From positions 1-28,059 of the IMG/VR virus record IMGVR_UViG_3300005823_000012: DNA of 28,059 nucleotides. One strand, 5' to 3'. Source of the stretch: a virus. A program made the translations under genes and the position numbers. The first letter of the stretch is position 1; the number at the start of each line of letters is the position of its first letter. Positions 1 to 9,500 of the stretch are shown piece by piece. Below the pieces are notes generated by a model that made no database searches, was not told the DNA's origin, and was given only the letters and a program-made list of their open reading frames with translations.

Positions 1-581
1 GCACCACTTACGTAATATCTATCGTAATATGTATGTGTATGATCCGGTTCTATATCAGTAGTGGCACCACCATGAATATGCGATCCACTGGATGCGATAG
101 TAGCCGAATGCGTATGTGCTGGTCCCTCACTGGGCTGAAGAGCGTAGTTCTCCTGACCGGTGACACCACCAAGATTCTGTGATTGCGTCCTATTAACACG
201 GTTGACTCCGGAACCGGTGTTATTTTTACCTAAAACAAACCGACCCCTGGCGTCTGGAACATTGAAATTAGCACCAGCTCCACCATAGGTATAACCAATA
301 GCTGCAAATAAATCTGGGTATGCGGAAACCAACAACGATTGTCCTTCACACAGCAACCACCCAGTTGGTGCTACAGCACCCGCCCATGGTAATGGTCCAA
401 GACCAGGAGGTACTCGAAGAAGAAGGAGTGCAGCGATGGTATCATCAACGTATTTCTTTGACGTTGCTTCATCATCAAGGGATGGTGTAGCAGTGACACC
501 AATAACCTTTTTCCCATTCAAAGCAATGTCCTGTTGAACATCACTTAAATCCATTACTGAGTCGGTTACTTTTGTTGTCAT
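1..581 (-). CDS. Tail collar / short tail fibre protein (gp12-like), C-terminus cut by window edge
   Basis: This is a receptor-binding or fibre-tip protein, and the reading frame stays open for 193 codons to the window edge. Residues 35-48 contain the DDEATSKKYVDD motif common in phage fibre necks. Residues 65-118 are a clear tail-collar domain: PWAGAVAPTGWLLCEG, then an AIGYTYGG stretch and NVPDARGRFVLG. Beyond it are three HxH pairs (His156/158, 168/170, 181/183), like the metal-binding histidines of T4 gp12 and related collar proteins. The start ATG lies 2 bases after the stop of the upstream 544-aa gene and has a GAGAAG ribosome site, so the two are probably translationally coupled. The collar-domain assignment is from family knowledge. 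The role as short tail fibre is inferred from position at the end of the baseplate cluster. The missing C-terminus would normally carry the receptor-binding tip. Confidence 0.88.
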   Translation of the reverse strand, partial: MTTKVTDSVMDLSDVQQDIALNGKKVIGVTATPSLDDEATSKKYVDDTIAALLLLRVPPGLGPLPWAGAVAPTGWLLCEGQSLLVSAYPDLFAAIGYTYGGAGANFNVPDARGRFVLGKNNTGSGVNRVNRTQSQNLGGVTGQENYALQPSEGPAHTHSATIASSGSHIHGGATTDIEPDHTHTYYDRYYVSG

Positions 582-583
582 TA

Positions 584-2218
584 TTAAATCTTCTCAGATA
601 CGATGTTCCAGTTATTTGAACTGTCGAACACCAATGTAACGGCACCTCGGTCGGTAGAGATCGTATAGGTTGCTGCACCATCAAATGTTGCCGCAAACGG
701 ACCAGTAATGTCGATATTTCTGAGTGATCCTGCCAGACCGCCTTCATCCTTGATGATTATCTTACGTCCGGGGGTGGGTGCTGCTCCACCTGGACCACAT
801 GTAGCCAAATCAACAATAATATTAGGACCAGGAATATTGGTATCAAGAACACCAACATAACTCGGCGATTCTCCAACAACTATGGGGCTTCCATTCGCAC
901 CGATTCGCTGTTCGTAGTTGGCACCAGTCGATGCTGCGATGGTTATTTGATGACCTGGAGCGTCTTCGACGATGGTGATGTTGGAGCCAGCTACCAATCC
1001 CTTAAACTGGAGGTCAACTCCACTCTTACCATCCGTTATATCAGCTGATCCAAACGGAGCCAGTGAGTTCAGGGATGCGGTGTTTGCTTCACCGGCTGTC
1101 GGGGCAACAACAAGATTCTTCAAACTCTTGATATCAACAAGCTCACCACCTGTCATACCTACGAAGAATTCAACCTCATCCGGGACGAACGGTGGAGAAA
1201 AGTATAAAATCGGGTCTGGTGTTGCGGAAATCGGGTCAGTGGCGAGGACATTAATTTCGTAGTCGTTAGGACCAACAATATTAGCAACAGTGAAATCACC
1301 GTTGTATTCAGCCTCAAGTGCCCCACCAAGCTCTACCACAGTACCAACGGATGTAATACCATGCGGGTCAATCGTGTTCACATTTGCCAACACTGCACCG
1401 GCAAACGCCTTGATAATGGAATTCACAGTCAAATCTTGCTGATTGACGGAATAATCGATACCGATTGTCTTACCAATACCATCAACTGTTACAAGTATTG
1501 CTTCCGGTTGGGTTCCAGCCACACCAGTTTGGAACGTTGTTTGTCCAATACCGGCAGTGGTAATTGACTCAAATACCCTTGCGGTCTGGGATATCTGCAC
1601 TGTCTCGTATGCCCTAGTATAAACCTCAGCATTCAATACAGGAGGTACAACAAATACGATGGTGGTACCAACAACCGAGTAATCCCCGGTGACGGGTTCC
1701 ACTGTCAAGGAGTTCTGGCGAACACCATCAATGAATACTTCAACCAATTCTGAAGGGAGAGCGGACCCAACACCGAGCGGATAAGACACTGTGGTGTTGT
1801 CACCAACAGCTCTTCGCTCGATAACGTTAGTTGCATATCGTCCACCAGTAGCCTGCCACTGCAAACCATCCCAAACGAACAATACTTCAGTGTCTGTGGT
1901 CCAGTACAATGCTCCAGGAACTTCACTGCCAGTTACGGGCGGCTTGGGATCAGTCGGAGAGCCGTCGGAGAGACCGACTTCTGCCGGGACACCTTCCAAT
2001 GCTACCCATTGGGTAGTTGGGGAGTTAATGTACAGGAAAATAGTTGCATCGGCGATGCTAAAAACGATCCTACCGGGGGTGTTGTCCGGGTCTGCAACGG
2101 AAGGCAGCGTGTCCAGAACCTCCAAGGCAGTCGCCAAGGGGTCTCCGGTAGCGTTGTCCAGATTAATTCCGTAGTTTCCACTCGGAAGCAAACCATAAGG
2201 TACTAAATTTTTAGCCAT
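584..2218 (-). CDS. Tail fibre / virion adhesin-like structural protein, 544 aa
   Basis: This is a modular fibre-like virion protein. Residues 47-75 and 100-123 look like two related short beta units (FLYINSPTTQWVALEG and LYWTTDTEVLFVWDGLQWQ), typical of phage fibre stems. Residues 135-205 and 213-262 are two copies of a module with the pattern V-DGV-Q, DY-V and I-F-PP. The same pattern recurs in the giant protein encoded upstream. Residues 480-544 resemble the common C-terminal fibre domain (RKIIIKDEGG, DGAATYTI, GAVTLVFDSSNNW). It starts 11 bases after the preceding gene with an AAGGG ribosome site, and the collar gene follows after 2 bases. I cannot assign it to a single T4 gene. By place it could substitute for the gp9-gp11 peripheral baseplate or fibre-attachment set. 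The structural role is well supported, the exact role is not. Confidence 0.75.
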   Translation of the reverse strand: MAKNLVPYGLLPSGNYGINLDNATGDPLATALEVLDTLPSVADPDNTPGRIVFSIADATIFLYINSPTTQWVALEGVPAEVGLSDGSPTDPKPPVTGSEVPGALYWTTDTEVLFVWDGLQWQATGGRYATNVIERRAVGDNTTVSYPLGVGSALPSELVEVFIDGVRQNSLTVEPVTGDYSVVGTTIVFVVPPVLNAEVYTRAYETVQISQTARVFESITTAGIGQTTFQTGVAGTQPEAILVTVDGIGKTIGIDYSVNQQDLTVNSIIKAFAGAVLANVNTIDPHGITSVGTVVELGGALEAEYNGDFTVANIVGPNDYEINVLATDPISATPDPILYFSPPFVPDEVEFFVGMTGGELVDIKSLKNLVVAPTAGEANTASLNSLAPFGSADITDGKSGVDLQFKGLVAGSNITIVEDAPGHQITIAASTGANYEQRIGANGSPIVVGESPSYVGVLDTNIPGPNIIVDLATCGPGGAAPTPGRKIIIKDEGGLAGSLRNIDITGPFAATFDGAATYTISTDRGAVTLVFDSSNNWNIVSEKI

Positions 2219-2229
2219 CTTTTCAACCC

Positions 2230-2907
2230 TTAACTAACACGCTGGTAGCCGAATACCACAGCGTCGAATTTTAAATCTATAACACCCGCACCAGTGGCTG
2301 GGCTCGTAATCTCCAGTTTGATCTCTTCCGCATTCTCTGCGAAACGAGTCATACCCTGGATGGTGTAGAATGCGTGCTTTTGCAGAGTATAGTTCTGCAC
2401 CAACACGTTCTCCATGATGTCCTCGGAGGTATCGATGTACAGGTTCAACTGAGTGGGACCAATCGGAGGCGCACCACCATCGTTAACGGTCTTCGGAATC
2501 AACATAAGACCCGTGGGGTGGTGAGTTACATTAGCCAGACCAGGAGCCTGGAAGATAATCGTCGAACCGGCGACAGTAAAGTCGATATCGGTTGCGGCAG
2601 CCAACATCTGGAACTGGTGTGCGTAGTTACTATCAGCCGTTGACAACGGGATGAACTGGCTCGCATCTCGGTATTTCGGCAATGCCAAGTCGGTATCGTA
2701 CCAGATCATACCCTCAACTGGGTTGGCTGGCTCGGTCGGGTTGGCGAAATGTTCCATGAGGCGATACTGGGACTCGGATATAATGCCGCCATACAGCGAA
2801 ATTCCCTGTCCAATCATCTCGATTGGGAAATTGGCACCAGTGGTTGTCCCCACGTTTATAGTGGTTACCAGATTACCCCTAGAGTTCAATACGTTATATG
2901 CAGGCAT
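2230..2907 (-). CDS. Virion protein with fibre-type N-terminal domain, 225 aa
   Basis: Residues 2-88 follow a pattern I recognise from virion and fibre proteins of T4-like and marine myoviruses: YNVLNSRGNLVTTINVGTTTG, then a QGISLYGG stretch, then LMEHFANPTEPANPVEGMIWYDTD. The last block (FA-P-PANPVEG-IWYDT) usually precedes a fibre shaft. Residues 95-225 are a predicted beta-rich domain with no motif I can name. The ribosome site GAGGAAG is well placed before the ATG at 2907, and a TAAATA box lies in the 30-base gap upstream. The gene lies between a conserved baseplate-type protein and the 544-aa fibre protein, so it is probably a peripheral baseplate or fibre-attachment component. Family resemblance is by eye only, and the function is inferred. 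Confidence 0.7.
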   Translation of the reverse strand: MPAYNVLNSRGNLVTTINVGTTTGANFPIEMIGQGISLYGGIISESQYRLMEHFANPTEPANPVEGMIWYDTDLALPKYRDASQFIPLSTADSNYAHQFQMLAAATDIDFTVAGSTIIFQAPGLANVTHHPTGLMLIPKTVNDGGAPPIGPTQLNLYIDTSEDIMENVLVQNYTLQKHAFYTIQGMTRFAENAEEIKLEITSPATGAGVIDLKFDAVVFGYQRVS

Positions 2908-2925
2908 TTTACTTCCTCGATTCTA

Positions 2926-2934
2926 CTATTTAGT
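2926..2934 (-). promoter_or_regulatory. Candidate late promoter box (ACTAAATAG)
   Basis: A TAAATA core lies in the 30-base gap, 18 bases before the ATG of the 225-aa gene at 2907. It matches the core shared by the other minus-strand gaps. The flanks differ from T4 TATAAATA, so it may be weak. Confidence 0.4.
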
Positions 2935-2937
2935 CTG

Positions 2938-3546
2938 TTATTCGCAGATGCGTATTCTAAGTGTATACACAACCTCGATGATTCTGTTGGCTGATTTTTC
3001 AATCGGGGAAAACACGATATGGGTGATCAGCAGGTCGTCTTTGGATTTCAATCCGATCTCATCGAATATGAAAGCTGACGAATTTATGTTGGTATCGCCA
3101 ACATTATCAAACGCAGCCTGACCAAACGGCTCGTTTTTGTCGATCACGCATCGTATTTCAACGTCCGAGAACAGGGTTCCATTCACATGACGAACAGACA
3201 TCGAGTTGCCAGCCGGGGCTCCACTATTATCGTCCACAACCTCGAAATAAACCGGGGTGTTCAGATCGGCGGCACCAGTGGTGTTCGGGGTCGCATAAAT
3301 GATGTTACCCAGGGGATCAATGGTTGCGCCACCAGTACCGAACCACATCGTGTAGATGTAGCCATTATCACGGTGGGCTAGTCCCCTCGAAATGATCACG
3401 GATGCGTGTTCAGGGTGAATAGCGTTCCTGCGATTCAGGAGAATCTTACCCTTGGACTCATCACCAATATCACATTCCTCGTCATATTCGACGATTTTCA
3501 CGTGACCTTCGATTTTTACTTTTAATTCATCAGAAAGACTTGTCAT
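2938..3546 (-). CDS. Conserved virion / baseplate-associated protein, 202 aa
   Basis: The protein has a strongly patterned middle and end: MWFGTGGATIDPLGNIIYATPN near residue 67, SVRHVNGTLFSDVEIRCVIDKNEP near 117, and FIFDEIGLKSKDDLLITHIVFSPIEK near 160. I recall similar small structural proteins in large T4-like phages but know no defined function. I chose the ATG at 3546 rather than the longer TTG start at 3552. An AGGA ribosome site lies 7 bases before 3546, and the TTG has no such site. The gene follows the giant gp7-position gene after a 38-base gap containing a GATAAATAT late-promoter-like box, so it can be transcribed on its own. By location it may occupy the T4 gp8 position, but I see no gp8 similarity and the length is shorter than gp8 (about 334 aa). 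Confidence 0.7.
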   Translation of the reverse strand: MTSLSDELKVKIEGHVKIVEYDEECDIGDESKGKILLNRRNAIHPEHASVIISRGLAHRDNGYIYTMWFGTGGATIDPLGNIIYATPNTTGAADLNTPVYFEVVDDNSGAPAGNSMSVRHVNGTLFSDVEIRCVIDKNEPFGQAAFDNVGDTNINSSAFIFDEIGLKSKDDLLITHIVFSPIEKSANRIIEVVYTLRIRICE

Positions 3547-3570
3547 AACCAATTCCTAGTGCGATCTATT

Positions 3571-3579
3571 ATATTTATC
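3571..3579 (-). promoter_or_regulatory. Candidate late promoter box (GATAAATAT)
   Basis: The nine bases are identical to the box before the hub operon at 27499-27507. It sits 24 bases before the chosen ATG at 3546, in the gap after the giant gene. It has seven of eight matches to T4 late TATAAATA. It would give the fibre and peripheral baseplate genes their own late transcript. Confidence 0.55.
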
Positions 3580-3584
3580 ATTTC

Positions 3585-6500
3585 TCAACTACAATCCCCA
3601 GGATGCTGCATAATTTCATATGCTTCAGGCCACTGGACTGCTGCACCATTAGCGGTGCCGAATGCGTATGTTCCGTATGTTACGCCCCTACCAAAGGTCG
3701 GGAAACCGATTAATGGTGGGGTAATGTACGAATCGCCGACGCTAAACAGCTTATTAAATGAGGCTCCGTCGTATTCCCAGATTTCCTGTTTACGGGCTAC
3801 GAAGAACTGTTCACCGGGGAGTACCGGGGCTGTCATATTCCAAACTGTCCCATCCCATTGATAATACTCAACTAATGTGGTATCCACGACAGTAGTTCCG
3901 ACAATTCGACCGGTCTCTTCACCAAGCGGGGCGTCGTAACTCAGATGATCAACCATAATATCAGCCACAACGATTGGCATTCTGGTCAAAATAGACCGTG
4001 CCAGATCACCCTGACGGGGTTCTTTGTAATTAATCGTGATTGTGTCGTTGACCACCGGTGTGTCCAGGACGAAGTATTGGTTCACCACATCGTATGGGGT
4101 CGGGGAGGAAACCACCTCAAACGGACCCAGAGGACCGACAGGCCAGCCATTATATACAAACCGGACGATATCGCCTGGGAGCAGGTACGGGTTCGGGGAT
4201 ACATCAATGATATCGCCAGGAACCGGGACGATATCCTGAATGGTTATCTGGGATACCGTGATGGAACGGATCATCCGGAATGAAATCACATCACCAGGAG
4301 CCGGGTTGGTGGTCCAGTTGATAGTGTTTCCACCAGATAATGTCAAATCCGGTATTCCAAGCGCCGTATACAAATCCTGCACAACACCATTAAGGAAAAT
4401 CATGATGTCATCAGGGTCCAACGCATCCGTAACACCGGGGATTACATCCGAAGCTCCACCAGAAGCTGAGAAGGTACTCTCAACCACGTTGTAAATGTCA
4501 ACAGGGCTATCGATTACTCGGACTTCGATATTACCAACGGAGGTTGCCGGTGGCGCTACTACAAAATCAACAGATGCCAACGCAGTGCCCGGATTTGAAA
4601 TAGTGTAGTCAACACCAGGATTCTGATATACTCCATCAACAAACACAAACACAGTGTCATCGAATGAGTCATCCTGTCCGGTAGTAATAGTTCCAATCAG
4701 GAACGAGGTAAGGATCGAGTTGCCTGTGAAGTTGGTGATCGAGAACAGCGGGGAATTGTCGCTGAAAGTGTTACCAAATCCAAAAAGAATGATCTCATCA
4801 TTAGTATTCGGGGCTACCGTGAATGTCACATCACTAACCGGACCAATGTTATATGCGCCGGAGAAGTCGGATACGTATGCGGCACCGGAACCAGTGTCCT
4901 GGAACACAAATACATTCTCACGAGTGAGGCTGTCCAATGGGAGATTTATTTCAAACCCGAAGGTTGCACCGGATGCCAGTACACTACTAGCACTGGAGAT
5001 GAAGTTTTCTTCAACAGTCCTTGGTGCCGGTTGGATCGGTGTGAAATCGATTATCTGGTTACCATTGGGACCAGACAGGAAGTAATCAACACCACCTGTC
5101 AACAGGTTGCCATTCAACCTAACGTCGTTAGCACCTGTTACGATGGTGACATTAAACAGGGTAGTCGAGCCATCAGCGATAAACTGCTGACCGGCTGGTG
5201 ATCCAAATTCAAGGATATTATTGAACGGTTCGACGACGGTGTACTCAGTTCCCTCAGTTACAGGGAGGAATGTACCAGTACCACCAGCATCCACCAGAAC
5301 CTCTACACGGCGATATGCTTCACTTGAGCCTATCACATATGGTGCATTTATCGATGTGAAGTCTTCACTGGTTGGGAATATTTCCAATCCGGGTGCTATT
5401 TCCTGCTGAGCACCGATGCTCATGAGGAATACCCGGTTACCTATATCGTTCGGGGCTTGATCAAAACCAGTAGTATCCCATGGTGTCGAGTCCCAGGATG
5501 CCATGATCTCATTTACTGTATTGGTGACACAGATATTAACACTATCGATAACTTCAGTCACGATGCGCTCTTCCGGACGACCACCAAGGGGGTCATTCAG
5601 ATCGGTACACCCGTACATCCCGATTATCCCCTCAAGCTGTACAACTATAACCGCATTATTGGATGGGGCAACAACGAATTCAATGGCGGCATCAGCCGTA
5701 CCAGGATCAATAACGGTGTAATCAACACCAGCTACCTGAAGTACGTCGGATACAAATACCACAGTTGTACTTTCGGATGCTCCGTTACCGACCACAAATG
5801 TAGTCTGTGATCCATCACCTATGAAACTGGTGTATCCCTCAGTCCTCGGGTCAAAGCCAATTGCCCCGGTCGTGAGCGTGCGTGCCACGTGATGCTTGTA
5901 GCTGCTCGGGATAGCCTCGAATTGAGTATCGTCGAATTCAGGTCCAAGTGTTATTGCAGTATTGCGTTCTACAAAGCCCTGGGTCTGTTGTGCCTCAACC
6001 TCACTACCGTTCGGGAGAATGGAGGCAAGGTCAACCTGAATCGAGGTTGGGAATGTAGTTATGGTCACACCAACTGAATCATTCGACAATTCATTACCAA
6101 ACTGATCACGAATGACAACACGCTGACTGTAAAGCGGTGGGTTGTCAGCCGGGTTGTTAAATGTATATGATGTATTGATACCATCGGCTACTTCAATGCC
6201 CACGGTGTACCATTCATCGGTGCCCAGTTCTGCCATATCCCACAAAGGCATGTCCCAACCGATAGCCGGTGGTGACGGATCGTCCCATGCGTAAGAGTCC
6301 CAACCACCATCGTCTATAAGGTTACAGGACAGCCTGTCAAATCTAAGGCCAATCTTGATATTCGGGAGTTCCTGGATATTAACCGGAACCTCTTCAAGGG
6401 TGTCTACTGTCATAGTTGACGTTGCGCTACGAAGTTTGGTGCGGAACGGCTTAACATCAGTAATGTTGTTTATCACACCCTGGGTCTCATCCGGGCGAAC

Positions 6501-9500
6501 GAACGGGGATTGAATCAGTACATCAAACACCTGGGTGGAGATATATGAAGTCTTGACAAACCAGTCGGCGTTTAAGTGCTGGCGCATCATTTCATGCAAC
6601 AAGGAGAATACCAGGGCATTCTGCTCGCCACGATCCAAAGCATCATACGTGCGCTGGTATACGACTCGGAATCTAGTGGTATCGTTTGTGAGGTTGGTGT
6701 TTAATGCAACAGTGTGGTTGTCCAGACCAACTTCCAGGAACGCACCATCACTAAACACATATGTTGCACCAACTTCGACGGTGTTACCGGCAGCTTCCTC
6801 GAACGGGTCAAGGTTTCCAGACTGTTCTACCTTAATAAGGTCGCCGTTTGCATAGAAATCATTAGCACCACGGAAATCACGAACTGCAATCGTTACGGTG
6901 GTATCGAATAATGGCTGATTTTCGTATTCTTTAAGAATGAAATCCTCTCGCTTCCAGAACCCAGTAGGATTGGTGGTTGCGTTGTACTCGTCTGCGAGGT
7001 CGAATATTGCTACCAACGCATCAAGCGGACCCAGATTCTTTTGCTTCAGTATACCGTTTACGGTTTCCAGATACGTGGATACTGCGGAGTCAACATCTGC
7101 ATAAATTGTCTGTACCGGGAATTCGCATGAACCATACTTCTCAGTATCTGACAACTGAGGCGCAGGAACGGTAGTTCCAAACTGGTCTACACCAGACATG
7201 GAATCGATGATCTTACTATTAATAACCGGTGGTACTTCCTTAAACTGGTCTCCCTCGGACACGAGTACCCATGCGGCATGGGTGTCAAGGACACGCTCGT
7301 CGATGATGACTTCCACAGCATGGTTATTAAGAACCTTCACGCCACCAGTGAACATTGCCATATAGTTGGCATCCATTGGTGCAAACCATGCAGAACCGAC
7401 TATGGATGGACTAGCGAGGCGCTGAGCAACTTCTACCGTGTCAACATCTGAAGATGGGTTGGTACCCGTATTGCCCTTAACCCAGAAATAGTAAACCGGG
7501 GTGAGTATATTAAGACTGTTGTACTTATCAATCTTCACATAAGACGGATTATCAGCGTTTAGCGGCACACCAGTCGGGTGATCAGGGGCTGTCAGGGTGT
7601 TAGTGTAATCTACCCAACTCTCAGGCGGCACAGGGGACTCTACCCACTCATACAGGTCGATCTCGCCCACCTGAACTTTAACGTCGCCAGTGGCTGGAGA
7701 CGAAGGCAGGCTAGTTATTTCGAATGTGAACTTGGTGAGGTCCGTAGTAAATGTTCCTGGGGTTATACCAGTCAATGTCAGCAGATCGTGCGATGCTGGG
7801 GTGCCGGATACCAGATCGAATGTCACACCAATGTAATCATTTGTGTTCTCGAACTTCAGGAACCCACCATCGTTTACAGCTTCTACCTCAACTACCGGTA
7901 CCGCCGTGAAGAATGCATTAATTTCGGCAACAATGGCATCCAGCGTTCCACCCTCCGGGGATGTGAACGAGATTGGGACACCAGTGGACGGAGTGGTTAT
8001 GTCGAAGTTGCTTCCGGACGGGTATGCACCGTAGGTCTGGGCGGAGATTCCAGCACGTGCCAGGAGATCATCTACAGTTCCGGCTGTAAGCACGAATCTC
8101 TTACCTTCGTTACCTATGGTGTTACGAAGAATGAGCTTGTTATCTTCAGCAACCGCTTCTACTTCTACGATGAGAACAGATGTCAAGAATGTGTTTATCT
8201 CAGCCACGATAGTGTCGAGATTTCCACCCTCGGCACTACTGAATGTCTGCAAACCACTTGCATCAGTTTCGATGGAGAAGTCGGACAATGCTGGGATGAT
8301 TTCAAAATACCCAGGGATAGCTGAGATGCCGATGACTGCAAGAAGATCATCCGGGACACCAGCAATAAGCTGGAACCTAGCACCACCATTACCAGCGGTG
8401 TTCGTGAACACAACAACATCATCAACGTTCAGGGCGGTAACAACCGTTATTCCTTCAGATGTCAGGTATGTATTAATGTCAGCAACAAGGCTATCAACCC
8501 CGGCACTAGCTGTGGTTACATACGGTCCGGTTGTGGTCGGTACTGCATCTGTAGCGATGTTGAAACTATATCCAGACGGGATGATTTCCAGAGCAACACC
8601 AGTATCACCACTAAACACACTATCATATGGTGCCGGGAATGCGGTAGACGGACCTATTGCTATACCAGTCATGGCAAGCAGGTCGTCCTGGGTGCCACTG
8701 ATCAGGATAAATGATGTTCCCTCGTACCCGAGTCCGTTCTGGAACCCAAGAGAATCCTCAGAGAAGAATGCGTGAGCCTCTACTATGTCAGTAGCACCCA
8801 GGCTAGAATTTATTTCTGCGATGACGGTCTCAAGGTTGGCACTGCGCTGGTTAACGTAGTTGAGGCGCTTGGACGCAAACAAGGTGTAGTCATTACCGGT
8901 GGTGGTAAACGACAGCCTGTTGGCATTATTGACTGCCACCACGGATGAGATTCCGGAGTTAGCCAATGCTGCGTTAATGTCAGAGATGACCCCAGTCAAC
9001 GTGGTGTTCGAGACAACCACTGGGACCACAATATCAACTTCGATGTCGAAAGACTCGGTAGCAAGGTAGGGGGCAACATCTACACTACCAGTCACGTCGG
9101 TATATGTGCCTGGGTTTATGAAAACTTTAGGCAGGAGATCGGTTGCACCAGCCGTAAGATCAAATGTTACGTCTGCTCCAGATATAACGTTATTGAGGCG
9201 TAGTTTGTTTCCAACGGCAGTAGCTGATATGGCTGTGATATTCGCAGCCAGCAAATCAGCGTTTACTTCGGATACGAGCTGCCCGATGGTTGTACCATTT
9301 GTGGGGGTAACCGTAGCTGACTGATGAACAGTTATCTCGAAAGTGTCACCGTTATCAAATACTGGATTAACAACGGTACCGATTGTGGTCAAACCCGTGC
9401 GTACTTTACTGGTCTGATCGGTGATGTCGATACCAGCCTTGGTCATTAAATCTTTAAACAACACCAATGAGAAATCGGCACCGGTTCCTGGACCAGAGAA

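Noticed and set aside
3547-3552. TTG start giving a two-residue longer N-terminus for the 202-aa protein
   Set aside because: The AGGA site sits seven bases before the ATG at 3546 and too close to the TTG at 3552.
7578-8324. 248-codon plus-strand open frame opposite the giant gene
   Set aside because: It lies wholly antisense to the repeat array, has no ribosome site, and its translation is cysteine-rich and unpatterned. It is best read as a shadow of the minus-strand codon bias.
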